Assembly: GCF_041154485.1 (NCBI RefSeq)
Contig: NZ_AP028669.1
Coordinates: 5,187,001 to 5,251,000, forward strand
Source: Variovorax sp. V93
Lineage (GTDB): Bacteria > Pseudomonadota > Gammaproteobacteria > Burkholderiales > Burkholderiaceae_C
Length of the DNA: 64,000 nt
Direction of reading: 5' to 3'
Below are positions 7,888-20,540 of this stretch, in pieces. Within the stretch, counting starts at the first letter, position 1. Each line of letters opens with the position of its first letter. Under the pieces are notes generated by a model. It saw only the letters and a list, made by a program, of their open reading frames with translations. It did not search any database and was not told the DNA's origin. The translations under genes were made by a program, and so were the position numbers.

Positions 7888-10017
7888 CTACGCCTTCAGG
7901 TACTCGGCCTTGGTGCCGAGCCAGCGGTCGATGTGGCGCTGGGCCAGGTCGTGGTGCTTGTCGAGCATCAGTGGCGCGAGTTCGCGCGCCCAGTCGAGCA
8001 GCATCGTGTCGGTGGCAAGGTCGGCAAAACGCAGCAGCGGCGCGCCCGACTGCCGCGCGCCCAGGAATTCGCCCGGGCCGCGGATCTCGAGGTCGCGCCG
8101 CGCGATCTCGAAGCCGTCGCTGGTTTCGGCCATGGCCTTGAGCCGGGCGCGGGCCGCTTCGCCGACGCGGCCGCTGTCGCCCGGCGCGTAGAGCAGCACG
8201 CAGGCCGAGGCCGCGGCGCCGCGCCCCACGCGGCCGCGCAGCTGGTGCAGCTGCGAGAGCCCGAAGCGCTCGGCATGCTCGATCACCATCAGCGAGGCAT
8301 TCGGCACGTCCACGCCCACTTCGATCACCGTGGTGCTCACCAGCACCTGGATCTCGTTGGCAGTGAAAGCGGCCATCACCGCCTGCTTCTCGGCCGTGGG
8401 CATGCGCGAATGCAGCAGCCCGACGTTGACGGCCGTGCCGAGCGCATCGGCCAGCTCGTCGCGCGTCTCGGTGGCGTTGCGCAGGTCGACGGCCTCGCTT
8501 TCCTCGATCAGCGGGCAGACCCAGTAGACCTGCCGGCCCTGGGCGATCTGCGCCTGGATGCGGTCGATCACCTCGTCGCGGCGGTGGTCGGCCACCAGCT
8601 TGGTGACGATGGGCGTGCGGCCCGGCGGCAACTCGTCGAGCGTGGAAACGTCCAGGTCGGCGTAGTAGCTCATCGCCAGCGTGCGCGGGATCGGCGTGGC
8701 GCTCATCATCAGCAGGTGCGGTTCGAGGTGGCCCACCGCCTTGCCGCGCAACGCCAGGCGCTGCGCCACGCCGAAGCGGTGCTGCTCGTCGATGATCGCC
8801 AATGCGAGGTTCTTGAAACGCACTTTCTCCGAAATGACGGCATGGGTGCCGATGACCAGCGCCGCCTCGCCGCTCTCGACCGCGGCCGACATCGCGTCGC
8901 GCTCCCTCTTCTTCTGGCTGCCGGTGAGCCAGGCCACGCGCAGGCCGCGTTCGGCCAAGAGCGGATCGAGCCAGCCGACCAGCTTGCCGAAGTGCTGCGC
9001 CGCGAGGATTTCGGTCGGCGCCATCAGCGCGCACTGAAAGCCCGCATCGATGCAGCGCGCCGCCGCGAGCGCCGCCACCACGGTCTTGCCCGAGCCCACG
9101 TCGCCCTGCAGCAGGCGGTGCATCGGGATCTCGCGGCGCAGATCGCGGGTGATTTCCTCGCCCACGCGCTGCTGCGCGCCGGTCAGGCCGAAGGGCAGCA
9201 CCGCGAGCAGCTGCGCATGCAGCGAGCTCGCCTGCGGCTCGGCCGAGGAAGGCAGCATCGGCGCACGCTGCGCCGCGCGCTCCAGCCGCGCCTGCAATTG
9301 CGAGAGCTGCTGCGCCAGCAGCTCTTCCGCCTTGATGCGCTGCCATGCCGGGTGGCTGTGGTCTTCGAGCGTGGCCATCGCCACGTCGGGCGTCGGGTAG
9401 TGCAGGAAGGTCAGCGAACTGCGCAGGTCCCAGGCGCCGCGCCATCCGATCTGCACGGGAATCGTCTCGTCGAGCACCGCGCGCGCCAGGCCCGAGCGCA
9501 CCTCGCGCCGCAGCACCGGCTGGGGCAGTCCGGCAATGGTCGAATAGACCGGCGTCAGTGCCTGCGGCAGCGCCGTGCCGGCCGCCTTGACGGTCGGATG
9601 CATCATTTGCCGCCCGACGAAGCCGCCGCGCATCTCGCCCCGCACGCGCACGCGCGCGCCAATGGCCAGCTGCTTCTGCTGCGAGGGATAGAAGTTGAAG
9701 AAGCGCAGCTGGCAGGTGTCGCTGCCGTCGTCGATGGTGGCGATCAGCTGCCGGCGCGGGCGGAACACCACTTCGCATTCGGTCACCACGCCCTCGACCT
9801 GTGCCATGTCGCCGTCGCGCGTGTCGGCCAGCCGCACGATGCGGGTCTCGTCCTCGTAGCGCATCGGCAGGTAGAGCGCGAAGTCGATGTCGCGCACCAG
9901 GCCGAGCTTGCGCAGCGCGCGCTGCACGGCGCTCAGCCCGGCGCCGGGCGCGGCCGGGGCGGCGGCGGGCGGGCTTGTGGTCTTTTCGGGCGGCACGGAC
10001 TTCGCGGAAGCGGGCAT
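7888..10017 (-). CDS. recG: ATP-dependent DNA helicase RecG
   Basis: This 709-residue protein remodels stalled replication forks and branched recombination intermediates. An N-terminal wedge/OB domain (about residues 60-160) recognises branched DNA. The SF2 helicase motor follows: Walker A GDVGSGKT at 305-312, the RecG-specific DEQHRFG at 410, MSATPIPRT, and a C-terminal helicase lobe containing QLRGRVGRG. The start at 10017 gives a Pro/Ala-rich leader before [22 protein letters not shown], a normal RecG beginning. Open frame continues upstream, but it would run into queA on the other strand. It is divergent from queA. No Shine-Dalgarno is seen; CAGAAT lies 6 bases before the ATG. Confidence 0.97.
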   Translation of the reverse strand: MPASAKSVPPEKTTSPPAAAPAAPGAGLSAVQRALRKLGLVRDIDFALYLPMRYEDETRIVRLADTRDGDMAQVEGVVTECEVVFRPRRQLIATIDDGSDTCQLRFFNFYPSQQKQLAIGARVRVRGEMRGGFVGRQMMHPTVKAAGTALPQALTPVYSTIAGLPQPVLRREVRSGLARAVLDETIPVQIGWRGAWDLRSSLTFLHYPTPDVAMATLEDHSHPAWQRIKAEELLAQQLSQLQARLERAAQRAPMLPSSAEPQASSLHAQLLAVLPFGLTGAQQRVGEEITRDLRREIPMHRLLQGDVGSGKTVVAALAAARCIDAGFQCALMAPTEILAAQHFGKLVGWLDPLLAERGLRVAWLTGSQKKRERDAMSAAVESGEAALVIGTHAVISEKVRFKNLALAIIDEQHRFGVAQRLALRGKAVGHLEPHLLMMSATPIPRTLAMSYYADLDVSTLDELPPGRTPIVTKLVADHRRDEVIDRIQAQIAQGRQVYWVCPLIEESEAVDLRNATETRDELADALGTAVNVGLLHSRMPTAEKQAVMAAFTANEIQVLVSTTVIEVGVDVPNASLMVIEHAERFGLSQLHQLRGRVGRGAAASACVLLYAPGDSGRVGEAARARLKAMAETSDGFEIARRDLEIRGPGEFLGARQSGAPLLRFADLATDTMLLDWARELAPLMLDKHHDLAQRHIDRWLGTKAEYLKA

Positions 10018-10023
10018 GGGACA

Positions 10024-10029
10024 ATTCTG
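10024..10029 (-). promoter_or_regulatory. -10-like hexamer of recG (leaderless type)
   Basis: CAGAAT on the minus strand ends 6 bases before the recG ATG. This is the leaderless spacing also seen at pyrF, purE, dacB, eamA, deoR and smg. No -35 is apparent. Confidence 0.35.
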
Positions 10030-10099
10030 CCCGGCTCCGGCCACGTCCTCCTCATCTTCCATGCCTCCTTGGCACGGGCCCGTCCGGCCCTCAAGCACC

Positions 10100-13604
<3,505 letters not shown>

Positions 13605-13613
13605 CGCGCAGCG

Positions 13614-13982
13614 CTACTTCGGCGGCTGGATCGCGAGCGGCGTGGCGTAGGGCTCGATGCGCAGCAGTTCGTTCCTGAACACCACGATCTGCCTGAGGGG
13701 CGCCTGCACCAGCGCGCCGCCCGCGTCCTTGTGCGAGGCGTATTGCCACAGCGTGAGCTGGCCCTTGGCCGCGAGCTGAGCGGCCAGCCGTTCCACGGCA
13801 GGATTGGAGCCCGACCCCAGCTGCGCCGCATCGGCGCCCACGATCACCTCGTCGCGCGGCGAGACCAGCTTGAAGAGCTGCATGGACGCCGCCGCCTGGG
13901 CGCGCACGGGGCGCACCGCCAGCACGGCGGGAAGAAGCGCGAGCCCAAGAAGGGTGCGGCGGGGAAGCGTGTTCGTCGTCAT
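13614..13982 (-). CDS. Small exported protein, unknown function
   Basis: I do not recognise the family. The ATG at 13982 gives 122 residues beginning MTTNTLPRRTLLGLALLPAV, a signal sequence with a twin-arginine-like RR. The mature part starts after VRAQA and is mostly beta/alpha soluble sequence with no cysteines (for example QLTLWQYASHKDAGG). A longer frame opens upstream to 14141, but it lacks signal features and overlaps the start of the divergent SDR gene. It converges with tgt, 9 bases apart. Export to the periplasm is the only functional statement I can support. Confidence 0.65.
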   Translation of the reverse strand: MTTNTLPRRTLLGLALLPAVLAVRPVRAQAAASMQLFKLVSPRDEVIVGADAAQLGSGSNPAVERLAAQLAAKGQLTLWQYASHKDAGGALVQAPLRQIVVFRNELLRIEPYATPLAIQPPK

Positions 13983-14119
13983 GGAGAAGGAGCGTAGCCA
14001 CCAACGCCCGCGCCGGCCATTCGCCGGAAGCCATACGCCGGCCGGCGGCCCCTCGCCATGCAGGGGCACGCCCATCCGGTACGCTTGCCGCTCGTAGCCA
14101 TCGCTGTTGCCGCATTCAC

Positions 14120-14905
14120 ATGACCACCGACGCATCACCACTTTCGTCCTACACCGCCCGCTATCCCTCGCTGGCCGGCCGCACCGTGTTCATCTCGGGC
14201 GGTGCGAGCGGCATCGGAGAGGCGCTGGTCCGGGCCTTCCACGCGCAGGGCGCGAAGGTCGGGTTCTGCGATCTCGACACGGCCGCCGGCACTGCGCTCG
14301 CGGCGCAGCTGCAGGGCGAGACGCCCGCGCTGTTCATCGCATGCGACGTGACCGACACGGCGGCGCTCGCGGCCACCATTGCCGCGGTGCGCGCGCAATT
14401 CGGCCCGATCGGCGTGCTGCTCAACAACGCGGCCAACGACCGGCGCCACGAGATGGCCGACGTCACCAGCGAAGACTTCGACCGCCTCGTGGCCGTCAAC
14501 TTCAAGCACCAGTTCTTTGCCGCGCAGGCGGTGGCGGACGACATGCGCGCGCTGGGCGGCGGCTCGATCATCAACTTCGGCTCGATCAGCTGGATGATCA
14601 AGGGCCGCGGCTATCCGGTCTACCAGGCCTGCAAGGCGGCCGCGCGCGGCCTAACGCGCTCGCTGGCGCGCGACCTGGGCAAGCAGAACATCCGCGTCAA
14701 TTCGATCGTGCCGGGCTGGGTGATGACCGAGCGGCAGATCAAGCTGTGGGTCAAGCCCGAGTCGGGCGCGGAGATCGATGCGGCCCAGTGCCTGCCGGGC
14801 CGTGTGATGGCCGAGGACATCGCGGCGATGGCGCTGTTCCTGGCCGCCGACGATTCGCGCATGTGCACCGCGCAGGACTACGTGGTGGACGCGGGCTGGA
14901 CCTGA
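14120..14905 (+). CDS. SDR oxidoreductase, XylB-like aldose 1-dehydrogenase
   Basis: This 261-residue short-chain dehydrogenase has the Rossmann motif SGGASGIG, the NNAAN segment, and the catalytic Ser155/Tyr168/Lys172 in NFGSISW and YQACKAA. As I recall the family, NFGSISW, the AAQCLPGRV-type segment and the ending CTAQDYVVDAGWT closely parallel Caulobacter XylB, the NAD-dependent D-xylose 1-dehydrogenase. A cytosolic sugar dehydrogenase making a lactone is therefore the best guess. Asp51 after the second strand favours NAD over NADP. It stands alone, divergent from a small exported protein and convergent with the DUF3597 gene. A PQQ-type sugar dehydrogenase lies 2 kb upstream, but no shared transcript is implied. 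Confidence 0.85.
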   Translation: MTTDASPLSSYTARYPSLAGRTVFISGGASGIGEALVRAFHAQGAKVGFCDLDTAAGTALAAQLQGETPALFIACDVTDTAALAATIAAVRAQFGPIGVLLNNAANDRRHEMADVTSEDFDRLVAVNFKHQFFAAQAVADDMRALGGGSIINFGSISWMIKGRGYPVYQACKAAARGLTRSLARDLGKQNIRVNSIVPGWVMTERQIKLWVKPESGAEIDAAQCLPGRVMAEDIAAMALFLAADDSRMCTAQDYVVDAGWT

Positions 14906-14950
14906 AATAGGCTCGCCCCCAAAAAAGAAAATTACCGGGTACCGATCTTC

Positions 14951-15328
14951 TTAGTCGCGCAGTTCGGCCGGCAGCGTGCCGCCATTGGCGGCGATGCGGC
15001 TCATCACCTGCTTGTGCAGGCCGATGTTCCATTCGGCCGAACCCGGCTCGCCATCGCTGTAAAGAATCTCGCTGGCCAGTTCCTTGCGCGCGGCGAGGCT
15101 GCTGTCCAGGCCCAGCAACTTGAGCAGGTCGACGATCGAGGTGCGCCAGTTCAGGCCGGCGGCACCAGGCATCGCGTCCAGGACGGCGGGCACGTCGCCC
15201 AGCGGGATCGCAGGCGGCGGTGCGGCAGCGGCCGGCGCGCCCGGTGCAGCCGCCGGCGGTGCGGCGACGACTTCAGCGGCGTTGGCCGACGGAAAAATCT
15301 TGGAAAAAATCTTGCCGAAAATGCTCAT
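14951..15328 (-). CDS. DUF3597 family protein
   Basis: This 125-residue protein starts MSIFGKIFSKIFPSANA, the amphipathic N-terminus I associate with DUF3597. A Pro/Ala-rich linker follows, then a conserved C-terminal domain (AIPLGDVPAVLDAMPG, then WRTSIVDLLKLLGLDSSLAARKELA and ending near GLHKQVM). The function of the family is unknown. A GGAG element lies 7 bases before the ATG. It is the last gene of a minus-strand run of poorly known envelope genes (YiaAB, hypothetical, DUF2145, zinc ribbon), 92 bases after the zinc-ribbon gene. Confidence 0.8.
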   Translation of the reverse strand: MSIFGKIFSKIFPSANAAEVVAAPPAAAPGAPAAAAPPPAIPLGDVPAVLDAMPGAAGLNWRTSIVDLLKLLGLDSSLAARKELASEILYSDGEPGSAEWNIGLHKQVMSRIAANGGTLPAELRD

Positions 15329-15420
15329 GGGTGTGCTCCGTCAATGTGAATGGGAAAACCCGCGGCACGGCGTTGCGTGCCGCAGCCCCGGGGTTGTAGC
15401 ACGCCCATGCGGCGGTTCCG

Positions 15421-16536
15421 CTACGTGGCCGGCAGAACCGGGGCACCCGGCGTGACCAATTGCGCAGTGCCGGTCACAGGTATGTGCGGCGACTGCGCCC
15501 GCGCGCCCGCTGAGGTTCCGCAGGCATGGCAGAACTTGGAGAACGCGCTCTTGCGCGTCTCGCACTGGCCGCAATGGTCGAACAGGCCGATGCCGCAGTG
15601 CGGGCAGAAGTCGATCTCGCCGTTCTTCAGGTCCACCGGGCGTTCGCAGCCGGGGCACACGCCCTTGCCGAGCCGCGCGAGCGCAACGTCGTAGCTGAGC
15701 TCCTCGCGCCGCACCTGGTCGGGCTGCTGCTCGGCGAGCTTCTGGCGCGCGAGGTAGGCGTTGAGCGCAACGATCGCATAGCGCCCCACGAGCACCGTGA
15801 CCACAATGCCCACCGCGTAGCGCACGTAGCCGCCATAGCTCGGCAGGTAGGGCACCAGCTCGACGAAAAAGGCGAACAGCGCGAAGAAGATGAAGCCCCA
15901 GACGAAGGGCCAGTAGGTGCTCTTGCGCTTCTTCGCAAAGAGCCAGCCGGCCACGGCCAGCAGCGGCAGCGTGAGCGCGAGGCGGTAGGCGAACACGCGC
16001 AGCTCGACGCGGCGGTACTCCGCTTCGAGCTTTTTTTGCGCATCGCGCTCCAGCAGCGACAGCGCCTCGCGGGCGCGCTGCTCGGCCTGGCGCGCATCGA
16101 GCACGATCTGCTGCTGCGCATTGACCAGGCGCTGGGCCTCGTCTTCCTTCTGCTTGAAGGCATCGAGCGCCTTGGTACGCGCGATCAGCTCCGTGTCCTG
16201 GTCGGGCTGCGCGGTGGCGCGCCGCGTGGCGATCCAGTTGCCGAAGGTCTCGCGGGCGTTGGCACTGGCCTGCCGTGCGGCGCTCTGCTGCAGGCGGACC
16301 TGCTCCAGCTGCCGCGTCGCCTGCAGCTCGGCGGCCTCCGACGCCTTGATGGTGCTGCGCAGCGGCTCGGCCGCGGGGCGGTCGATGAAGTCGTCGAGTT
16401 CGAGCGTGCGCTCGACCCGCGGCAGGTCGTCCACGATGGCGCCGCCGAGCCCGATCAGGAAGCTCGCGAACACCAGCGCCACGAGCCAGAGGCCGCGGCG
16501 AAACCATTTTTCGGACAGACGCAATGACTTGCTCAT
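15421..16536 (-). CDS. Membrane protein with coiled coil and double zinc ribbon
   Basis: This 371-residue protein has four recognisable parts. An N-terminal membrane helix (about residues 14-34) is followed by a long coiled coil (about 60-185, rich in Gln, Ala, Glu and Arg). Two or three further membrane helices follow (about 185-270), then a cytoplasmic C-terminal tail. The tail holds four CxxC pairs (CPGC, CPHC, CGQC, CHAC), a double zinc ribbon. The function is unknown; such proteins often act as membrane-anchored adaptors. It lies 28 bases after the DUF2145 gene on the same strand and is probably in the same operon. Confidence 0.8.
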   Translation of the reverse strand: MSKSLRLSEKWFRRGLWLVALVFASFLIGLGGAIVDDLPRVERTLELDDFIDRPAAEPLRSTIKASEAAELQATRQLEQVRLQQSAARQASANARETFGNWIATRRATAQPDQDTELIARTKALDAFKQKEDEAQRLVNAQQQIVLDARQAEQRAREALSLLERDAQKKLEAEYRRVELRVFAYRLALTLPLLAVAGWLFAKKRKSTYWPFVWGFIFFALFAFFVELVPYLPSYGGYVRYAVGIVVTVLVGRYAIVALNAYLARQKLAEQQPDQVRREELSYDVALARLGKGVCPGCERPVDLKNGEIDFCPHCGIGLFDHCGQCETRKSAFSKFCHACGTSAGARAQSPHIPVTGTAQLVTPGAPVLPAT

Positions 16537-16564
16537 TTCATTCTTTCGGTGAGAGAGAGATTTC

Positions 16565-17362
16565 TTACTGCAGCTTGAACGCCACCGGCGCCGCGCCGAG
16601 CCCTGCGCGCGGCATCCACGCGAACACCGAGTCGACCGTCACGGTTTCGATGCGGTCCGAGAACCGCTTCTCGTTCGGATGGTCGTCGAAAGCCACGCTG
16701 GCCGAGCCCACGCGGCCGCCCAGCCGCGTGAGCGGGCCGAGCTTGAGCGTGGTCGGCTCGTAGCCCTTGAACTGCAGCCACGCCTGCGCCTGCGCGCGGC
16801 TCGCGATGGTGGCGGGCTCCATGGCCGCGGCCAGCGTCTCGACCGCCCACTGGTTCGACTGCTGGTACTTCTGTCCCCAGGCGTAGCTCACGATGCTGTA
16901 GGGCGCAATGTTCAGCCGCACGATGCGCGCGGGCGGCTCGCGGAGCGCGGCCAGCAGCTGCACCTGCATGGCGGGCGCGGGCACGACCCAGGCCGCCTCG
17001 TAGCGCCACAGGTCGTCGAGGAAGAACTCGCCGAGCCCCTGGCGGTAGACCGCGGCCACGGCGCTGCCGCACTGGTTGAGCTTGTGCACCACGCGCCATG
17101 GACCCTCGTCGGTCTTGTAGGCGATGCCCAGGTGCGAATAGCGCAGGCCGTACTTGCCCAGATCCTGCCCGGCGCGCGCCAGCAGCACGACGCGCGCGCC
17201 GCTCGCATCGAGCTGCTGCGAAGTGCGCTCGGCCAGCTGCATGCCCTTGGCGATCAGCTCGGCGGTCGGCCTGGCCTGCTCGCAGGAGCGGCCGGCCTGC
17301 GCCTGCAGCGGCAGTGCCGCCGCGAGCACAAGCAGGAGCGCAGGGAAGACCGCGCGCTTCAC
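16565..17362 (-). CDS. Exported DUF2145 family protein
   Basis: This 265-residue protein has a signal peptide (MKRAVFPALLLVLAAALPLQ, cleaved near AQAG) and matches what I know as DUF2145. Conserved-looking blocks are LRYSHLGIAYK, WRVVHKLNQCG, IAPYSIVSYAWGQKYQQSNQW and SVAFDDHPNEKR. The His and Cys placement hints at a papain/NlpC-like fold, but that is speculation. The start codon overlaps the stop of the upstream hypothetical gene by 4 bases, so the two are coupled. It should act in the periplasm. Confidence 0.8.
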   Translation of the reverse strand: MKRAVFPALLLVLAAALPLQAQAGRSCEQARPTAELIAKGMQLAERTSQQLDASGARVVLLARAGQDLGKYGLRYSHLGIAYKTDEGPWRVVHKLNQCGSAVAAVYRQGLGEFFLDDLWRYEAAWVVPAPAMQVQLLAALREPPARIVRLNIAPYSIVSYAWGQKYQQSNQWAVETLAAAMEPATIASRAQAQAWLQFKGYEPTTLKLGPLTRLGGRVGSASVAFDDHPNEKRFSDRIETVTVDSVFAWMPRAGLGAAPVAFKLQ

Positions 17363-17817
17363 GACAGCCTCTCGTTGTGCAGCAGCGCACGGCCGATCGC
17401 ATTGGGCACGAAGGCCAGCACCTCGCCCGCGGCCGACAGCACGACGCCGGTGCCGATCACGCTGACCAGCACGCCCGTGCCGACCGCCGCCGATGCGGCA
17501 TTGGCGGCGCGCCCCATCACCTTGACGCTGGCACGCGCACCGTCCGAGGCGCGCTCCAGCAGGTAGACGGTGCCGTCGGCCGAGGCCTCGACCGCCACCA
17601 CCGTGAGCATCGAGCCACCCACCGAGAGCGCGGCAGGCAGCGCGGCCACGGCCGTGGCGGAGGCACCCACTGCCGAAGCGGCACCCACGACCGAGGCCAC
17701 CGGCAGCAGCGAGAGTGCGGCCGAAGCCTCGCTCTGCGCCTGGGCATGAAGGGGCAGCGTGGCGCCCGCGAAGGCGGTGCAGGCGGCGATCAGAAGCGCA
17801 GCAACGGATTTTTTCAT
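17359..17817 (-). CDS. Exported low-complexity protein, unknown function
   Basis: The ATG at 17817 gives 152 residues: a signal peptide (MKKSVAALLIAACTAFAGA, cleaved near AQAQS) and a mature part very rich in Ala, Val, Ser and Gly. Hydrophobic stretches such as LPVASVVGAASAVGAS alternate with the charged SDGARASVKVMG. I recognise no family. The pattern fits a small envelope protein with one or two hydrophobic hairpins. It overlaps the DUF2145 gene by 4 bases, so the two proteins probably work together. Confidence 0.7.
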   Translation of the reverse strand: MKKSVAALLIAACTAFAGATLPLHAQAQSEASAALSLLPVASVVGAASAVGASATAVAALPAALSVGGSMLTVVAVEASADGTVYLLERASDGARASVKVMGRAANAASAAVGTGVLVSVIGTGVVLSAAGEVLAFVPNAIGRALLHNERLS

Positions 17818-17858
17818 GGCGGTCTTTCGTGGATGGATGGATGAAGAAAAAGCGGCGC

Positions 17859-18356
17859 TCATTCGGCCGAGGCAGCGGCTTCCTGGCGGGCGGCGCGGCG
17901 GCCTTGCAGCCGCGCTTCGGCCAGGTCGGCCTCGTGGCGGTCGCGCAGGGTCTTGGCCAGCGTGAAGGCCGAGCTGATCAGGAACAGCCAGCTCACGCCC
18001 AGGAAGGCCTTGTAGGCGTCGTTGATCTCCATGCGGACCAGGCCCCAGCCGGTCAGGCCCATCGCGGTGAAGAAGCTGCCCCAGACCACCAGGCGCCACA
18101 TCGGCACGTCGCGGCCCGCCGTGCCGCTGGCGCCCGCCTGCTGGCTGTCGCGCACGAACTTGGCCAGCATGAAGGCGGTGCTGAGGCAGAACACATAGCC
18201 CATCACCATGAACGCACGGTCCAGCGCCTCGCCCGGCAGCCAGCTCAGGCCGGTGGCGCACAGGAACACGGCGATCGCGAAGGAAGCCCAGACCTGGAAC
18301 TGCCAGGCCCGCGTGTCGCGCTGGATCGAAACGGTGGTGGAAGGGAAGGTTTGCAT
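17859..18356 (-). CDS. YiaA/YiaB-family inner membrane protein, duplicated domain
   Basis: This 165-residue protein has four predicted membrane helices in two similar pairs: FQVWASFAIAVFLCATGLSW and YVFCLSTAFMLAKFVRD, then LVVWGSFFTAMGLTGWGLV and GVSWLFLISSAFTLAKTLRD. That is the YiaAB two-helix domain repeated twice. The function is unknown. I chose the start MQTFPSTTVSIQ at 18356; 18 more residues are open upstream but look unconserved. It is the first gene of the envelope operon running to 14951, and a GTAT-N9-ATAC palindrome lies about 100 bases upstream. Confidence 0.8.
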   Translation of the reverse strand: MQTFPSTTVSIQRDTRAWQFQVWASFAIAVFLCATGLSWLPGEALDRAFMVMGYVFCLSTAFMLAKFVRDSQQAGASGTAGRDVPMWRLVVWGSFFTAMGLTGWGLVRMEINDAYKAFLGVSWLFLISSAFTLAKTLRDRHEADLAEARLQGRRAARQEAAASAE

Positions 18357-18453
18357 GCGTGCCTCGCGGCGTAGTGAAGGTGAGCGAATGATGGTCCGCT
18401 CCCGCGCCACGGGACTCGAATGCTTCGACCAGTTCCGGTTTGAGCCGCTACGG

Positions 18454-18470
18454 GTATCTTGAAGAGATAC
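18454..18470. promoter_or_regulatory. GTAT-N9-ATAC palindrome upstream of YiaAB operon
   Basis: GTATCTTGAAGAGATAC has perfect 6-bp arms (GTATCT/AGATAC). It lies in the 151-base gap before the YiaAB operon. Two related 17-bp sites occur before the XRE regulator gene at 21540, so it may be an operator of that regulator. Confidence 0.5.
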
Positions 18471-18507
18471 TTTTCGGCACCTTGTGCGCCGGAAGAGAGG
18501 CCGCGCC

Positions 18508-20469
18508 TTACGCGGCCAGCAGCAATCCGCTCACGCGCTGCTGCAGCGCCTCGGGCCGCACCTCGGCCGGCGGCACGGCATGGCCGACGTTGAGCCCCAC
18601 GCGGCTGAAGAAGCCGCGGCGGAAGGGCTTGGCCATGGCCACGTTCTGGCCGCCGCGCAGCTCGATGCGGCTGAAGTACGAGCCCCAGAGATTGGTCAGC
18701 GCCATCGGGATCACCGGCGGCTCGATGCCTTCGGCGCGCGCGCTTTCGATGATCTTCATCACGCCGCCCTTGAAGGGCTGCAGCTGGCCGTCCCGCGTGA
18801 TGGCGCCCTCGGGAAAGATGGCCAGCAGGTCGCCCTCGCGCAGCACGCCCAGCGCCTTCGCGAACGCCGCTTCGTAGGCCGCCGGGTCTTCCTTTTGCGG
18901 CGCGATCGGAATCGCCTTGGCCAGCCTGAACAGCCAGCCGAGCACCGGCACCTTGAAGATGCGGTGGTCCATGATGAAGCGGATCGGACGCGGGCTCGCG
19001 GCCATCAGCAGTATGGCGTCGATGAAGCTCACGTGGTTGCACACCAGCACCGCGGCGCCTTCGGTGGGAATGTGCTCATCGCCCTTGATCTCGAAGCGGT
19101 AGACGAAGTGCGACAGCATCCACGCGATGAAGCGCAGCAGGTATTCCGGCACCAGCATGAAGATGTAGAACGCCACCACGGCGTTGGCAATGCCCGTGAA
19201 CAGGAAGATCTGCGGGATGGTGAAGCCGGCGCCGAGCAGCGCACCCGCGATGACCGAGCTGCCGATCATGAACAGCGCATTGAGGATGTTGTTGGCCGCG
19301 ATGATGCGTGCGCGGTGCGTGGGCTGGCTGCGCAGCTGGATCAGCGCGTACATCGGCACGCTGTACAACCCCGCGAAGAGCGACAACAGCGCCAGGTCGG
19401 CCATCACGCGCCAGTGCGCGGCCTGGCCCATGAAGGCGCCCAGCCCCATGACCGCTACCGGAGGCAGCGCGCGCGATGCAAAGTACAGGTCGATGGCGAA
19501 CACGCTCATGCCGATCGCGCCCAGCGGCACCAGGCCGATCTCGACCTGCCGGCGGCTCAGCGTCTCGCACAGCAGCGAGCCCACGCCGATGCCCACCGAG
19601 AACACCACCAGCAGCAGAGACGCCACCTGCTCGTCGCCGTGCAGCACTTCCTTCGCGAAGCTGGGGAACTGGCTCAGGAACACCGCGCCGAAGAACCACA
19701 TCCACGAGATGCCCAGGAGCGAGCGGAACACCACGATGTTGCCGTGCGCGAGCTTGAGGTTGCGCCAGGTCTCGCTGAACGGGTTCCAGTTGATCACCAG
19801 CCCCGGGTCGGTGGCCGGCGCCCGCGGAATGGCCTGGGCCACGCCGCGCCCCACCAGTGCCAGCAGCACGCAGGCCACCGCCACCGTCGTGTGGCCGACC
19901 TGCGGCAGCGCCACCAGCAGCCCGCCCGCCACCTGCCCGAGCAGGATGGCGACGAAGGTGCCCATCTCGACCATGCCGTTGCCGCCCGTGAGCTCGCGCG
20001 CGTCGAGCACCTGCGGCAGGTAGGCGAACTTGACCGGCCCGAACAGCGTGGAATGCAGGCCCATGAGGAACACGCAGCCCAGCAGCACCACCGCATCGGC
20101 GCGCACGAAGCCCCAGGCCGCGAGCAGCATGATCGCGATCTCGAGGTTCTTGACGAAGCGGATCATCTTCGTCTTGTCGAACTTGTCGGTGAGCTGCCCC
20201 GCCGTGGCGGAGAACAGCAAAAACGGCAGGATGAACAGCGCGCCGATGGCCAGGCCCGCCATGGCCGGCGGCATCCAGCTCAGCTGGAGCTGGTAGGTCA
20301 CCATGACGGTGAAGGCGAACTTGAAGAGGTTGTCGTTGGCCGCGCCCGCGAACTGGGTCCAGAAGAAGGGCGCGAAGCGCCGCTGCCCGAGAAGCGCGAA
20401 CTGGTTCGCGTGGGCGTTCGCCTCGTGGGGCGCGGTGGCGGCAGTGGCAGCAGCGGCGGGGGTTGTCAT
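18508..20469 (-). CDS. LplT-like MFS transporter fused to PlsC-type acyltransferase
   Basis: This 653-residue protein has two parts. Residues 1 to about 440 form an MFS transporter of the lysophospholipid flippase type, with about 12 helices. The last 200 or so residues form a PlsC-like glycerolipid acyltransferase with the catalytic NHVSFID (NHx4D) and FPEGAI motifs. The arrangement resembles bacterial Aas/LplT systems but lacks the acyl-ACP ligase domain. The likely job is to flip lysophospholipid inward and reacylate it at the inner membrane. The start at 20469 (MTTPAAAA) has GAGGAG at 9 bases spacing; an ATG three codons upstream abuts that element. Confidence 0.88.
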   Translation of the reverse strand: MTTPAAAATAATAPHEANAHANQFALLGQRRFAPFFWTQFAGAANDNLFKFAFTVMVTYQLQLSWMPPAMAGLAIGALFILPFLLFSATAGQLTDKFDKTKMIRFVKNLEIAIMLLAAWGFVRADAVVLLGCVFLMGLHSTLFGPVKFAYLPQVLDARELTGGNGMVEMGTFVAILLGQVAGGLLVALPQVGHTTVAVACVLLALVGRGVAQAIPRAPATDPGLVINWNPFSETWRNLKLAHGNIVVFRSLLGISWMWFFGAVFLSQFPSFAKEVLHGDEQVASLLLVVFSVGIGVGSLLCETLSRRQVEIGLVPLGAIGMSVFAIDLYFASRALPPVAVMGLGAFMGQAAHWRVMADLALLSLFAGLYSVPMYALIQLRSQPTHRARIIAANNILNALFMIGSSVIAGALLGAGFTIPQIFLFTGIANAVVAFYIFMLVPEYLLRFIAWMLSHFVYRFEIKGDEHIPTEGAAVLVCNHVSFIDAILLMAASPRPIRFIMDHRIFKVPVLGWLFRLAKAIPIAPQKEDPAAYEAAFAKALGVLREGDLLAIFPEGAITRDGQLQPFKGGVMKIIESARAEGIEPPVIPMALTNLWGSYFSRIELRGGQNVAMAKPFRRGFFSRVGLNVGHAVPPAEVRPEALQQRVSGLLLAA

Positions 20470-20496
20470 TCGGAACATCTCCTCTTGTTATCTACT

Positions 20497-20535
20497 GGCG
20501 CAGCGACACGCAGTGCGCGAAGACTGGGGGCGGGC
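20497..20535. repeat. Partial copy of the dispersed palindromic repeat
   Basis: This fragment matches the tail of the repeat seen in full at 22297, 54205 and 39115: it contains CAGCGACACGCAGTGCGCGA followed by a G-rich end. It lies between the LplT-PlsC and ceramidase-like genes. Confidence 0.5.
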
Positions 20536-20540
20536 CTATG

